DNA of 64,000 nucleotides from Chloracidobacterium sp. CP2_5A (GCA_002254845.1 NKPT01000010.1:17760-81759), one strand, 5' to 3'; numbered from the stretch's first letter, positions 18,178 to 27,694 are shown. Made by a program: numbers and translations. The notes: generated by a model from the sequence alone, not told the origin.

Positions 18178-18564
18178 TTACTTGCTCCAGTCGAAAACGC
18201 CCTTCTTCCAAACGTAGATGTAGCCGACAAAGAGCGTCGCCACAAAAATCATCATTTCGGCATAGACAAACAGCTTGTTGCCCAGCTCTTCGGCCAGCGC
18301 CTTGTAAACGACCGCCCAGGGAATCAGGACAATCGCCTCGATGTCGAACAAAATAAACAGCAGGCAAACCAGGTAAAACTTGACCGAGAAGCGCTCGCGG
18401 GCGCTGCCGACCGGGTCGTTGCCGCACTCGTAGGGCATCAGCTTTTCGCGGGTCGTGACTTTCGGGCCCAGCAGCCGCGAGGCGCTGAGAATCAGCGTGG
18501 CGACCAGCGACGCCAGCCCGAAGACCATGAGCAGCGGAATATAGTTTTGTAAATCATTTGACAT
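18178..18564 (-). CDS. nuoA: NADH-quinone oxidoreductase subunit A
   Basis: Small membrane subunit of complex I, 128 residues with three transmembrane helices. It carries the loop motif [20 protein letters not shown] with the functionally important cysteine, then [20 protein letters not shown]. It is the first gene of nuoABCDE. The open frame extends upstream to 18765, but ATG at 18564 gives the usual length. The promoter must lie in the 223-base gap to the divergent VWA gene; I could not identify it with confidence. Confidence 0.95.
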   Translation of the reverse strand: MSNDLQNYIPLLMVFGLASLVATLILSASRLLGPKVTTREKLMPYECGNDPVGSARERFSVKFYLVCLLFILFDIEAIVLIPWAVVYKALAEELGNKLFVYAEMMIFVATLFVGYIYVWKKGVFDWSK

Positions 18565-18787
18565 GCGATCAGGCTCTCTATCGGGCGAGGCGGAGGCGCT
18601 TTCGCGCGTGTTGCCGCGCGCGGAAAGGATGGTAGAAAGCCCGGCTCTCAAGGTCAAGCAAGGCGGGCGCGGTTGCGTTCCCCGCCATCGTCGGGTAGCG
18701 TCCAGGCGCACGCTCTCCCCAATAGCCGCCGGCAGTTGCCGCCGCTTTCGCCTCCGGACTTCCACGCCAGCCTTGAGGACGCGCCCT

Positions 18788-20041
18788 ATGATTACGCGCT
18801 ACGGAAAATGGGATGGTCTCGACCTTGACCGCTTCGATCTTGAAAAGCTGCTTGAAAAGCTCTCTGACTTCTTCCTGCAGAGCGGATTTTCGAAGGGCGG
18901 CTGGTCGCGGCGCATTCAGAACCCGGATCAATCGCTCGCAGCGCTGCGCGAAGCCATTCGGGAGAAGATTCGCTCGGGCGAGCTGCTCGACGAGACGGAA
19001 ATGCAGGCGCTCCGGGATGAGTCGGGCGGGTGGGATGAGAAAAAGCTCGACGAGTTGACGGACGCGCTCATTCAACGGATGCTTGAGCGGGGCTACCTGC
19101 GGGCCACCCCGGACGAGCGGGGAGCGGACGGCGCGCCGCCGGGACCAGGGCGCATCGAGAAGGGCGCCGGCGCGCGGGTCAAGTTTGAGCTGACCGAAAA
19201 GGGAACGGACTTTCTAGGCTACAAAGCGCTCAGCCAGCTGCTCGGCCCGTTGGGCAAGAGCTACGCCGGTCGGCATGACACGCCGTATCTCTCCACCGGC
19301 ATCGAGGCGTTTCAGTCGAGCAAGCCTTACGAGTTTGGCGATACGCTCAACCTCGACGTCAACGCCACCCTGCTTTCCGCCATTCGGCGCAACGGCTTGG
19401 GCGTGCCGCTCGATGTCGAATACAGCGACTTGATGGTTCGCCAGTCGGAGTACGCCAGCTCGTGCGCGACCGCGCTGATGCTTGATTGCAGCCACAGCAT
19501 GATTTTGTATGGCGAGGATCGCTTCACGCCGGCCAAGCGGGTTGCCTTGGCGCTGACGCACTTGATTCGGACGCAGTATCCCGGCGATACGCTCAGGCTG
19601 GTGCTGTTTCACGATTCGGCCGAAGAAGTTCCGCTGGTCAAGCTGGCGCAGCTCGCCGTCGGTCCCTATCACACTAACACGGCGGAAGGCCTGAAGCTGG
19701 CGCGCCGCATCCTGCTCGCCCAGCGCGTGGACATGCGGCAAATCATCATGATCACGGACGGCAAGCCGTCGGCGCTCACCCTGGAGGACGGGCGAATTTA
19801 CAAAAACTCGATGGGGCTCGACCCGATGATCATGGACGCGACCTATAAGGAAGTCGCCCAGTGTCGCCGGAGCGGCATCGCCATCAACACGTTTATGCTG
19901 GCCGACGATCCCTACTTGGTGAACTTCATCAAGCGCGTGACGAGCATCGCGCAGGGGAAAGCGTATTTCACGACCGTGATGACGCTCGGACAGTATGTCA
20001 TGATGGACTTTTTGAGACGAAAGCGGCGGAAAATTCGCTAA
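18788..20041 (+). CDS. VWA-domain protein
   Basis: Protein of 417 residues with no signal peptide, so probably cytoplasmic. The N-terminal part ([21 protein letters not shown]) is helical and unrecognised. The C-terminal half is a von Willebrand A domain with the metal-site loop [15 protein letters not shown] (DxSxS) and the strand [12 protein letters not shown]. Such proteins are often encoded with a MoxR-type AAA ATPase, but none is adjacent here. The start ATG at 18788 follows a long open frame that contains no better start. The hydrolase gene begins 16 bases after its stop. Confidence 0.8.
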   Translation: MITRYGKWDGLDLDRFDLEKLLEKLSDFFLQSGFSKGGWSRRIQNPDQSLAALREAIREKIRSGELLDETEMQALRDESGGWDEKKLDELTDALIQRMLERGYLRATPDERGADGAPPGPGRIEKGAGARVKFELTEKGTDFLGYKALSQLLGPLGKSYAGRHDTPYLSTGIEAFQSSKPYEFGDTLNLDVNATLLSAIRRNGLGVPLDVEYSDLMVRQSEYASSCATALMLDCSHSMILYGEDRFTPAKRVALALTHLIRTQYPGDTLRLVLFHDSAEEVPLVKLAQLAVGPYHTNTAEGLKLARRILLAQRVDMRQIIMITDGKPSALTLEDGRIYKNSMGLDPMIMDATYKEVAQCRRSGIAINTFMLADDPYLVNFIKRVTSIAQGKAYFTTVMTLGQYVMMDFLRRKRRKIR

Positions 20042-20057
20042 GCGCCAGACTCGGGAG

Positions 20058-21032
20058 ATGCCGTCATTGCTTCGCCCACGCTCGCGCTGGCTAAGGCGCG
20101 GCCTTGTCATCCTAATCCTGGCGACGGCAGCCCTCGGCTGCGCCGGAGCGCTCGCTTACCAGCGCCCGCTGACAGTCGTTAGCTGGTACGACCGCTGGCG
20201 GCTGTGGCTGGCCGGCATTGCGTCGCGCGAAGTCGTCATTGACGGCGTCCGCATCCACTACAAGGAAGGCGGCGCGGGCGAGCCGCTCGTTCTCGTTCAC
20301 GGCCTGGGCGGTAGCTCAGATGCGGACTGGGGGCAGGTCATCGTTCCGCTCGCCAAGCAGTTTCATGTTTATGCCCTCGACCTCCCAGGCTTCGGACGTT
20401 CCGACAAGCCCGCCAGCGCCACTTATGCCATCCGGTCGCAGGCGGCGACGCTGGTGAAATTCCTCGACGCTGTCGGCGCTCGACAGGCCCATGTATGCGG
20501 TCTTTCGATGGGTGGATGGATTGCGGCTTACACGGCGAGCGAGCATCCCGACCGCGTCGCCCGGCTTGTTCTGGCGGATAGCGCCGGGGTACGCTTCGAG
20601 CCAGCGCCGGAGCGCGCCTTGCTCGACCCCGGGACAACGCCCGAAGCCTTCGCAAGCTTTCTCCGTACGCTATTTTACAATCCGCCGCGGTTGCCCGCGC
20701 CCTTGGTTCGGGACTTTCAAGCGCAGGCGCGCCAACAAGCATGGGTGATTGACCGGGCGCTGGCGGCAATGCTGACCGGCGACGACGCGCTTGAGCCGCG
20801 CTTAGGCAAGATTCGGGCGCCGACGCTCATTATTTGGGGACGGCAGGACGCGCTGTTGCCGCTACACTCCGGCGAGATTATCAAGCAGGGGCTGCCAACG
20901 GCTAATTTTACAGTCGTGGATCGGTGTGGTCACATGCCGCCAATTGAGCGTCCCGACGCCTTTTTGCGGGAAGCCGAACGGTTTCTGCGGGCGATGCCGC
21001 CGCCGCAAGACGAATACGCGCTGGTGCCGTAG
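20058..21032 (+). CDS. Alpha/beta hydrolase with N-terminal membrane segment
   Basis: Protein of 324 residues. Residues about 14-33 are hydrophobic (GLVILILATAALGCAGALAY), an anchor or signal. The core has LVLVHGLGGSSD, the nucleophile elbow CGLSMGGWIAA, the acid IIWGRQDALLP and the histidine RCGHMPPIERP, so the Ser-Asp-His triad looks complete. The substrate is unknown. It lies between the VWA gene and lpxA, almost touching lpxA (3 bases), suggesting shared transcription. Confidence 0.85.
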   Translation: MPSLLRPRSRWLRRGLVILILATAALGCAGALAYQRPLTVVSWYDRWRLWLAGIASREVVIDGVRIHYKEGGAGEPLVLVHGLGGSSDADWGQVIVPLAKQFHVYALDLPGFGRSDKPASATYAIRSQAATLVKFLDAVGARQAHVCGLSMGGWIAAYTASEHPDRVARLVLADSAGVRFEPAPERALLDPGTTPEAFASFLRTLFYNPPRLPAPLVRDFQAQARQQAWVIDRALAAMLTGDDALEPRLGKIRAPTLIIWGRQDALLPLHSGEIIKQGLPTANFTVVDRCGHMPPIERPDAFLREAERFLRAMPPPQDEYALVP

Positions 21033-21035
21033 GTT

Positions 21036-21809
21036 ATGCCGATTCACCCCACCGCCATCATCAACCCTCAAACTCAGCTCGGCGAAAACGTCTCGATTGG
21101 TCCCTACGCCGTCATTGGCGCAGACGTGACGCTGGAAGATGACGTGACCGTTGGCGCGCACTGCGTCATTGAAGGGCCGACGCGCATCGGGCGCGGCACT
21201 CGCCTGTTTCCCTTTGTCTCGGCTGGCCAGGATCCGCAGGATTTGAAATACGCCGGAGAGCGCACTGAGTTGATGATCGGCGAGCGCAACGTCATCCGCG
21301 AGTTCGCCACGTTGCACCGCGGCACCGGGGCCGGCGGCGGCGTGACGCGCATCGGCGACGACAACTTGCTGATGGCCCAGTGTCACGTCGCTCACGACTG
21401 CGCGGTAGGCAACCGCGTCATTATGGCAAACGGGGCGTCGCTGGCTGGTCACGTCGAGGTTCACGATCACGCGACGCTCGGGGCGTACGTGGGCGTTCAC
21501 CAGTTTTGTCGCGTCGGCCCTTACGCCTTCATTGGCGCGTATTCGGTGATCGTCAAGGATGCCCTGCCTTACGCGCGCAGCGTCGGCAACCATGCTAAGT
21601 GTTATGGGCCAAACAGCCTCGGTCTACGCCGCGCCGGCTTCTCGGGCGAGGATTTGCGCGCCATCGAGCAGGCTTTTCGCCTGCTGCTCAATTCAAAGCT
21701 CAACACGTCGCAGGCGACAGCGGTCATTGAGGAACGACTTGGCGACCATCCGCGCATTCGCGTTCTGCTCGACTTCATCGCCGCGTCGCAGCGCGGCGTC
21801 GTCAAATGA
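21036..21809 (+). CDS. lpxA: UDP-N-acetylglucosamine acyltransferase
   Basis: First enzyme of lipid A synthesis. The 257 residues contain the hexapeptide-repeat left-handed helix (IHPTAIINPQTQLGENVSIG onward) and the catalytic histidine in MAQCHVAHDCAVGN. The C-terminal helical domain has SLGLRRAGFS. It shows that the organism makes lipopolysaccharide and is Gram-negative. It is not part of an lpxD-fabZ-lpxA cluster here. Confidence 0.96.
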   Translation: MPIHPTAIINPQTQLGENVSIGPYAVIGADVTLEDDVTVGAHCVIEGPTRIGRGTRLFPFVSAGQDPQDLKYAGERTELMIGERNVIREFATLHRGTGAGGGVTRIGDDNLLMAQCHVAHDCAVGNRVIMANGASLAGHVEVHDHATLGAYVGVHQFCRVGPYAFIGAYSVIVKDALPYARSVGNHAKCYGPNSLGLRRAGFSGEDLRAIEQAFRLLLNSKLNTSQATAVIEERLGDHPRIRVLLDFIAASQRGVVK

Positions 21810-22148
21810 GCTGGTCCGCTTTTTGCAGCCGCGTCGCCATCGCCTGCCGATGCCAGCGGTTGAGAGCCGTCAGCCCTGAGCCGGTACTATCGCTGGCCCC
21901 GTAGCTATTGTCGTTGTCGTCAGCTCCCGCATCTGGACAAACAGCGCCAGATCGCCCTCCGCGATTGGGTTTGGGTATTGAGCGTCTCCTGAATCCGACA
22001 GGCCAGGGAGTCCGAGCTGTAAGCCGCGACTGCGAGTAGGATCGTGTCTTACTGCGTGTCTTACTGCGTGTCTTACTGCGTGGCGGCTAGTTTTTGCCGC
22101 GAGGCGGCAGTGGGAAAGCCTTGGGCTCCGCCCTCGCCTTGACGTTGG
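21810..22148. other. Intergenic stretch, possible decayed coding DNA
   Basis: No intact gene. On the minus strand around 21870-22040 two frames read like protein (a stretch with LLAVAAYSSDSLACRIQETL, then in another frame GDLALFVQMRELTTTT). This could be a frameshifted remnant of a gene I do not recognise. A 12-bp triplicate repeat follows at 22044. Confidence 0.3.
22044..22079. repeat. 12-bp tandem repeat, three copies
   Basis: GTGTCTTACTGC repeated three times without interruption (22044-22055, 22056-22067, 22068-22079). Confidence 0.95.
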
Positions 22149-23180
22149 CTAGCTGGCTTTGCCAACGGGCATCGGTAATCCGCGTTGTAAAAGCGATGCT
22201 TGAATGGCTTCCAGCGCGCGCACCACGTCCAGCCCGCTTTTCCCATCGGAAACCGTCAGGCTGCCCCGCCGCAGGCTGTCGAGGAAGTAGCGCGCCTGCG
22301 CCTTGAGAGGCTCTTCAAGCTGGATGCGGGGAATTGAAATGTCGCCCTCGCGGGCGAGCAGTTGGAACTGCCCGTAATCCTCATAGTATGGCTCGCGCAC
22401 GACGCCCTTGTCGTATACGCAAATTGGGCCAATTGTCGCCAAGTCGTCCCAGACGAGCATTTTCTTGTCGCCCACGATGGTAATCTCCCGCACCTTGCGC
22501 GGGTTGAGCCACGACACATGGACGTGCGCCAGCAAGTCGTTCGGGTAGCGCAGGGTGATGAACGCCAAGTCCTCGACGCCAGGTTGGAGATAGGCCGCGC
22601 CGGACGCCGAGACTTCAATCGGCGCGCTGCCGGTCAGGAAGTTGAAAATGGCGATGTCGTGCGAGGCCAAGTCATAAACCGCGTTGACATCCTTGCGAAT
22701 CGGGCCGAGGTTCGTCCGGGTGGAAACCATGGTGTAAATCCGCCCCAGGTCGCCAAATTGCAGATATTCCTTGAGCTTGAGGATGCCGCGATTGAAAAGA
22801 AAAACCTGTCCGACCATCAGTAGCCGCTTGCGCTCGGCCGCCAACGCCACCAACTCCTCGCCTTCTTCAGACGCTCGGCAAAGCGGCTTTTCAACAAGAA
22901 CGTGCTTGTCGGCGAGCAGGGCGTCGCGGACGATGGCGTGATGCGTGCTCGTCGGGGTCGAAACAACGACGGCGTGAGCCTCTGTTTCGGCCAGCAGGCG
23001 GCGGTAGTCTTCAAACAGGGCTAAGTCAGGGTGCGCCTTGCTGACGCGCTCCAAGTTGGGTCGGCTGATATCAGCCGCCGCTGTGACCCGTACACTCGGA
23101 AAAGAGGAAAACGCCCGGATGTGATTCGGCCCCCAGTGGCCGCATCCAATGACAGCGACGTTGATGGCGGATTGGCTCAT
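22149..23180 (-). CDS. Gfo/Idh/MocA family oxidoreductase
   Basis: NAD(P)-dependent sugar oxidoreductase of 343 residues. The N-terminal Rossmann motif is VAVIGCGHWGPNHIR and the catalytic EKP motif is in LLADKHVLVEKPLCRAS. The C-terminal domain has the fold's typical YDLASHDIAIFNFL. Related enzymes act on nucleotide sugars or inositols, often in surface polysaccharide synthesis; the substrate here is unknown. ATG at 23180 was preferred to an in-frame start 18 bases upstream because it places the Rossmann motif near residue 8. Confidence 0.85.
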   Translation of the reverse strand: MSQSAINVAVIGCGHWGPNHIRAFSSFPSVRVTAAADISRPNLERVSKAHPDLALFEDYRRLLAETEAHAVVVSTPTSTHHAIVRDALLADKHVLVEKPLCRASEEGEELVALAAERKRLLMVGQVFLFNRGILKLKEYLQFGDLGRIYTMVSTRTNLGPIRKDVNAVYDLASHDIAIFNFLTGSAPIEVSASGAAYLQPGVEDLAFITLRYPNDLLAHVHVSWLNPRKVREITIVGDKKMLVWDDLATIGPICVYDKGVVREPYYEDYGQFQLLAREGDISIPRIQLEEPLKAQARYFLDSLRRGSLTVSDGKSGLDVVRALEAIQASLLQRGLPMPVGKAS

Positions 23181-23596
23181 GGTTAGACTGCGCCTCAATC
23201 CTCAAGGTTTCGTGTCGTCGCCGCTGATAAAGTTAAAGCGGTCGCCAAAAAATCAGCGGTCGGACTTGGCTTGCGAGCTAGCTTTGCGCGCTAGTGTCCG
23301 TCCAATGGCTCGACTGCGTCAATCCGTTTAGCGAAATGAGCTCGCATCCCTGCGCGATGGCGGCGCGACCGGAAGCGGAAGCTCGCGCGGATGCCGAGCG
23401 ACAGGCAGGAGCCGCCCCGCCAGATGAACTGGCCCGCTTGCGCGTCAGTTGAGACTGCCGCCGAAGCGTTGAAGCTCGCTGGAGTCAAAGCTTGATGGGG
23501 AAGCGCCTGGCGCTGTTCTTAGCCGGGATAGAGTTCGTATAGAAAAAGAGAGCGCTTGCGCCGGTTGATTGAACCTCTGCCTGAGACAGCTCCAGC
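23181..23596. other. 416-base gap upstream of the membrane protein
   Basis: Apart from the possible minus-strand FGE-like fragment listed separately, I see no gene, tRNA or clear promoter. Confidence 0.5.
23291..23488 (-). pseudogene. Possible remnant of a formylglycine-generating-enzyme-like domain
   Basis: A 65-codon open frame contains FIWRGGSCLSLGIRASFRFR and then AGMRAHFAKRID. This resembles the C-terminal end of FGE/SUMF1-type domains (RGGSW, then R-rich stretch, then GFR). Nothing upstream continues the domain, so it would be a fragment. The match is short and may be chance. Confidence 0.3.
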
Positions 23597-25249
23597 ATGC
23601 TCGTCACGCTTGCCATCTGGATATTGTTAGCGACCTTGGCGAGCGCGATAGGCTGCGCTTGTCTGTCGAGCGTTCCGTTCTCGGCTTTAACGGATCGGCT
23701 TATGGTCAGCGCGTGGGTTGGCGCGGGCGTTCTTGCCAACCTCTGGCTGAGCGCGGCGCTGGGCGTGGCGCTGAAGCCGTGGGTGGCCGTTGTTACCGCC
23801 ATAGCGGCGGTGGCGGCAGCGGCGCGCCTGTTGCCGCCGCGCCCAGGCTTGCTTGAAAGCGCCCAGCGCTTGGCGCGCGGCGCTTGGTTGCCGGTCGCGC
23901 TTTTTGGACTTGCCGCCGCCGTCGCCGTCGCGCCCGTGACGCTAATTGACACTGGCATCTATCACTACCCGGCGATGCGCTGGCTGGCGGAATACGGCGC
24001 GGTGAAGGGGACGGCGCTCCTTGACGTACAGCTTGGCTACGCCTCGACTTGGTTCGCGCTGTTCGCGCCCTTCGCGCACGGGGGCATGAAAACCCGCTCG
24101 GCGGCGCTTGGCGGCGGCTTCGCGCTGGCGCTATGGCTGACGAGCGCCGGATGGGCTGGCGCTCGCATCGTTCGCGGCGCGGGCCGGACAAGCGACTGGT
24201 TTCTCATCTGGGCGACCGCGCTTGGCGTTGGCGCACTGAGCCAAGTCGCGGGTCTTTTGGCTTCGTCCTCGCCGGACGTCCCAACGGCGGCGCTGATCGT
24301 GGCGACGGCGCGGATGCTGCTTGATGGCGAACAGTCGCCCGATGACGAGCGAGCGGGTCGCTACTGGGCCGCCGCTGCTCTGGCTGGGGTGGCGGTCGGC
24401 GCTAAGCTGACGGCCGCGCCGCTCTTGCTCATTGCCGGATGGCTTGCCTGGCGGGCGGCAGGCTTTCGTCGCCGCGCCGCGCTTGGCTTGGCGGCGCTCT
24501 TCGGCGCGGCGCTCTTGCCTGTCACGCTGGCGCGGATTGTCGCGTCCGGTTGCCCGCTGTTTCCCTCAAAGCTGTTTGCCCTGCCCGTGCCTTGGCGTTA
24601 CGAGATGAACCCGTGGCAGCGCGCCGACGGCGTGGCGCGCGAGTTGACGGTGGCCATTCGCGACCAAGCGCGGTGGGACTGGGGCGCGCTGGCGTCGCCG
24701 CGCTACAGCCAAGGGCCGCTAGACGGGCTGCTCGACTGGCGCTGGCTGCCGAGCTGGCCCTCGCATGAACCCCTCGCGGCGGCCCTGCTGGCCGGCAGCC
24801 TGCTGGCGACCTTGGCGCTGCTGGCGCGGCGGGGCTGGAGCTGGACGCTGGGACTCGGCTGGTTGGGAAGCGCCTGCGCGCTGCTACAAGCGCCATCGCT
24901 CCGGTTCGGCGTCGGGTATTTTGTCATTCCGCTGGCGCTGGGGCTGGCGCGGCTCTCCGCCGGGCTGCCGCGCTGGCTGCCGGCCTTGGTCGCGTTAGTC
25001 CTGGTCGTTGCGCTCCCGTTTCCGGCCAGCCCGCCGCTGCTGCGTCCGCCGCGCCTGACGCCGACGCCGGTCGCGCTTGAGCATATCAACGGACTGGCGC
25101 TCTACCGTCCGACGCCGCGCCCCGGCGTTTTTCCGCGCTGCGGGGACAGCCCGCTGCCCTGCGGCTCGAACATTGACCCAACCGTACGCTTGCGCAATCC
25201 CCGGCGGGGCGTCGCCGCCGGGTTTGTCCGGGGACGTCCGCCGGAATAG
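23597..25249 (+). CDS. Polytopic membrane protein, LIC_10190-like
   Basis: Protein of 550 residues with about ten or more hydrophobic helices. After the second helix group it has TLIDTGIYHYPAMRWLAEYG and LDVQLGYASTWFALFAPFAH, and near the end GVFPRCGDSPLPCG. These resemble the LIC_10190 family of membrane proteins, whose layout is like integral-membrane glycosyltransferases (an acidic residue in the first periplasmic loop). A role in glycan or lipid modification is inferred only. The next gene, an EamA transporter, starts 27 bases later. Confidence 0.6.
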   Translation: MLVTLAIWILLATLASAIGCACLSSVPFSALTDRLMVSAWVGAGVLANLWLSAALGVALKPWVAVVTAIAAVAAAARLLPPRPGLLESAQRLARGAWLPVALFGLAAAVAVAPVTLIDTGIYHYPAMRWLAEYGAVKGTALLDVQLGYASTWFALFAPFAHGGMKTRSAALGGGFALALWLTSAGWAGARIVRGAGRTSDWFLIWATALGVGALSQVAGLLASSSPDVPTAALIVATARMLLDGEQSPDDERAGRYWAAAALAGVAVGAKLTAAPLLLIAGWLAWRAAGFRRRAALGLAALFGAALLPVTLARIVASGCPLFPSKLFALPVPWRYEMNPWQRADGVARELTVAIRDQARWDWGALASPRYSQGPLDGLLDWRWLPSWPSHEPLAAALLAGSLLATLALLARRGWSWTLGLGWLGSACALLQAPSLRFGVGYFVIPLALGLARLSAGLPRWLPALVALVLVVALPFPASPPLLRPPRLTPTPVALEHINGLALYRPTPRPGVFPRCGDSPLPCGSNIDPTVRLRNPRRGVAAGFVRGRPPE

Positions 25250-25276
25250 GGACTGGAATTGAAGGAATAGCCTGAC

Positions 25277-26236
25277 ATGGGGGCGTTGTCCGTTCATCGC
25301 TGGGCGCTGCTAGGGCTGATTCTCGCCAACGCCATCTGGGGCAGCACATTTGTCGTCGCGCAGGATGTCACGAATCCGGCGCATCCGACGAGCCTCGCGC
25401 CAATGCGCTACATCATGATCCGGTTTGGCATCGCGGTTGGGCTCATGTCGCTCATTTGGGGACGGCGGCTGCGTCGCCTGCCATTCCAAACCGCGGTTGA
25501 TGGGCTGCGGCTGGGCTTTTTTCTGGGAATCGGGTACGTGCTGCAAGCGCAGGGACTGGCCTGGGGCGGCAGCCCGTCCAAGGCGGCGTTCATTACCGGG
25601 TCGAGCGTGCTGCTCGTGCCGCTGTTTGGCGCGTGGTTCGGCAAACAGCGGCCAACGGCGGCCAATCTGCTGGGGCTGGCCATCGCGTTTATCGGCTTCA
25701 CGCTGCTGTGTTTTCCAGATCGTCAAGAGCTAAGCTGGCGGTGGAGCGACGCCGTTTCCTTTGGCTGCGTCGCGCCGTTCGCCGTGCATATCGTGTTGGT
25801 GGAACGCTATGCCGAGCGGTCGGATGTGGACGCTCTCAATATCGTTCAGCTTGGCGTCTCCGTGCTGGTCGCCGCCGCCGGATGGCTTGCGCTGGCGGGG
25901 TGGGCGGCGCTGGCGCCGCCTGTGCCGTCCGCGCTTGCGCCGGAGCTGCTTCCGCTGGCGTTGACCGTCCGCCAGATGTGGGAGCTGCTTTACTTGGTCG
26001 CCCTCGGCACGATCATTTGCTACCGGCTGCAAACTTGGGCGCAGCGCCACGTTTCAGCTACGCAGACGGCGCTGACGCTGACGCTGGAGCCAGTTTTCGC
26101 GTCGCTCATCGCCTTTTGGGTCGGCGTGGAGCGGCTCGGAGCGCGCGAGTTGCTGGGCGGCGCGCTGACCATTGTTGGCGTCGTCGTTTCGGAGGCTTTG
26201 GCGACAGCTCGCGCCCGCGCGCCAAATGAGACGTAA
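25277..26236 (+). CDS. EamA/DMT family transporter
   Basis: Inner-membrane transporter of 319 residues with ten predicted helices in two EamA repeats (first: LLGLILANAIWGSTFVVAQD; second: VSFGCVAPFAVHIVLVERYA). It ends with a typical last helix GALTIVGVVVSEALA. Members export metabolites, often amino acids or sugars; the substrate cannot be deduced. GAAGGAA about 10 bases before the ATG supports the start. Confidence 0.85.
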   Translation: MGALSVHRWALLGLILANAIWGSTFVVAQDVTNPAHPTSLAPMRYIMIRFGIAVGLMSLIWGRRLRRLPFQTAVDGLRLGFFLGIGYVLQAQGLAWGGSPSKAAFITGSSVLLVPLFGAWFGKQRPTAANLLGLAIAFIGFTLLCFPDRQELSWRWSDAVSFGCVAPFAVHIVLVERYAERSDVDALNIVQLGVSVLVAAAGWLALAGWAALAPPVPSALAPELLPLALTVRQMWELLYLVALGTIICYRLQTWAQRHVSATQTALTLTLEPVFASLIAFWVGVERLGARELLGGALTIVGVVVSEALATARARAPNET

Positions 26237-26335
26237 CAGCTGAAAAGAGCTTGACCTAAGGGGATGAAACGTTCAAAACTCGCCGACTTCGGCTGTAAAG
26301 CGCAGAGCATCAGAGCGGAAAGGGGATGAGCGGTT

Positions 26336-26497
26336 ATGGCGAAGGCCAGTAAGCGGATCAACATCAAGTTGCAGAGTTCAGCCAGCTCGCACTGTTACTA
26401 TACGGAAAAAAATAAGCAGAACACGAATGAGCGCCTGACGCTGAAAAAGTACGATCCCAAGGTGCGCCGGCACGTGGAGTACAAAGAAGCCAAGTAA
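26336..26497 (+). CDS. rpmG: 50S ribosomal protein L33
   Basis: A 53-residue basic protein beginning [20 protein letters not shown] and ending [14 protein letters not shown], the L33 pattern. It binds 23S rRNA near the exit site. Only one cysteine is present, so this is the zinc-free form, not the four-cysteine form. AAAGGGG about 8 bases before the ATG is a fair ribosome site. It is not beside secE or a tRNA gene, as it often is elsewhere. Confidence 0.9.
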   Translation: MAKASKRINIKLQSSASSHCYYTEKNKQNTNERLTLKKYDPKVRRHVEYKEAK

Positions 26498-26528
26498 TCG
26501 CGCGGCGACTTGGGGCAAAGCCTTTCAA

Positions 26529-26557
26529 GGGGACGCAAGTCATCTGATTTGCGCCCC
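26529..26557 (+). terminator. Likely terminator after rpmG
   Basis: GGGGACGCAA and TTGCGCCCC pair around a 10-base loop with one bulged A, 32 bases after the rpmG stop. A short T-rich stretch (GCGTTTTGCG) follows. Confidence 0.5.
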
Positions 26558-26733
26558 AGCGTTTTGCGTTGCGGGCCGCCCTTTGCCGCCGAAGCGCGCC
26601 CCTCCCGGCCCCGAAAGGGGCGCTGAAAGGGTTGACGCGACGCATCACGGAAGCTAGATTTGGCAGCATACAGCAGAACAAGCTCTTCGCAGGCCGGGCG
26701 GGAGGGGGTAGCCTCCCCCGCGCGCACAAGTCG

Positions 26734-27372
26734 ATGAAATCTTCTGACAACGACAGCGAGCGCGGCGCGGGTCGCCCGGTGGCGCGGCGACCGACCCGCT
26801 ATCGCCTGGAAAAAAAAGTGAATGGCATTTGCGTGTTGGAAGTCGTCGGGCGGCTGGCGCCCAGCACGGCGCAGGAAGAGCTGACGACGCGGGTGGATGA
26901 CCTAATCGCTTCTGGTCATAGCAACTTCCTCATTGATTTGCGCGGGGTGAGCTACATCAGCAGCACCGGCGTCGGCTCGCTGATCGAGTGCTATCACCAT
27001 GCCGAGCGCGCCGGCGGCAAGCTCAAGCTGCTTAATCCGTCGCAGGCGGTGCGTCAAATTCTCTCCGTATCGAAGCTCGACAGCGTCTTTGACATGTGGA
27101 CAGACGAAAGCGCCGCGCTGCGCAGCTTTAGCGTGGACGAGGACGCCAACGCGCCGGCGCTGGATGACGATCCGCCGACGCTTGTGCCAAACGCCGCGCC
27201 GCCGGCGAAAGCCGCGCCTGCGCCAAAGGCGACGGCGTCGCCAGTATCCGTCGCTCCGATTGAGCCTGCCGCGCCGCCCGCTTCGACTGCGCCGCAACCC
27301 CGCATCGTCAAGGCGGCGGATGCCCCCCCGTTGAAAAAGAGCCGCTCGCGGCGAGCGAAGTCTTCTTCCTAA
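26734..27372 (+). CDS. STAS-domain protein with Pro/Ala-rich tail
   Basis: Protein of 212 residues. Residues about 25-130 form a STAS domain (ICVLEVVGRLAPSTAQ, then the loop VSYISSTGVGSLIECY, with Ser-Thr at the usual phosphorylation site, and KLKLLNPSQAVRQIL). The remaining 80 residues are Pro/Ala-rich and end in basic KKSRSRRAKSSS, a tail unusual for simple antagonists. It resembles the STAS protein at 10412-10756 but is unlinked to a kinase. The start is ATG at 26734; an in-frame region upstream lacks a good start. Confidence 0.8.
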   Translation: MKSSDNDSERGAGRPVARRPTRYRLEKKVNGICVLEVVGRLAPSTAQEELTTRVDDLIASGHSNFLIDLRGVSYISSTGVGSLIECYHHAERAGGKLKLLNPSQAVRQILSVSKLDSVFDMWTDESAALRSFSVDEDANAPALDDDPPTLVPNAAPPAKAAPAPKATASPVSVAPIEPAAPPASTAPQPRIVKAADAPPLKKSRSRRAKSSS

Positions 27373-27694
27373 CGCTGTTTCGCTAAAACGCGCAGTGGCT
27401 TGTGGGCGGGCCTGAAACCGTTCTCGCCCTGCCCAAGGCGGGCGCCCTGCGGGCGGCTTGCTGTCCTCGGCGGCCCCCTAAATATGCCGCTACGCCAGCT
27501 CATCAAGCGGACTGGCGCGGTTTCCGCGACGCTCTCCGAGCGCATGGAGCGATATCCGGTTCGGTAACGACGTCAACTGCCGCGCCTGTCCGCGGTTTCG
27601 CCGTTCCGCCTTCAGTCCGCCCCCCCCCTTCAGGCCGCCCCGCCATCTTGCATTGCCAGGACACGGCTACGCTGTCACAAAAAGCGGGTCAGGG
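27373..27694. other. 322-base gap, no gene seen
   Basis: Lies between the convergent STAS and aminotransferase genes. It has a run of nine C residues near 27620 and GC-rich short inverted repeats. The open frame at 27402-27698 has no family resemblance and poor codon structure, so it was not called. Confidence 0.6.

Noticed and set aside
18788..20041. VWA protein as magnesium chelatase subunit BchD/ChlD
   Set aside because: It lacks the AAA-like N-terminal half and acidic linker of BchD, and its N-terminal region is different.
19214..20110. 298-codon open frame antisense to the VWA gene
   Set aside because: Same reason: the plus strand encodes a recognisable VWA domain through the whole interval.
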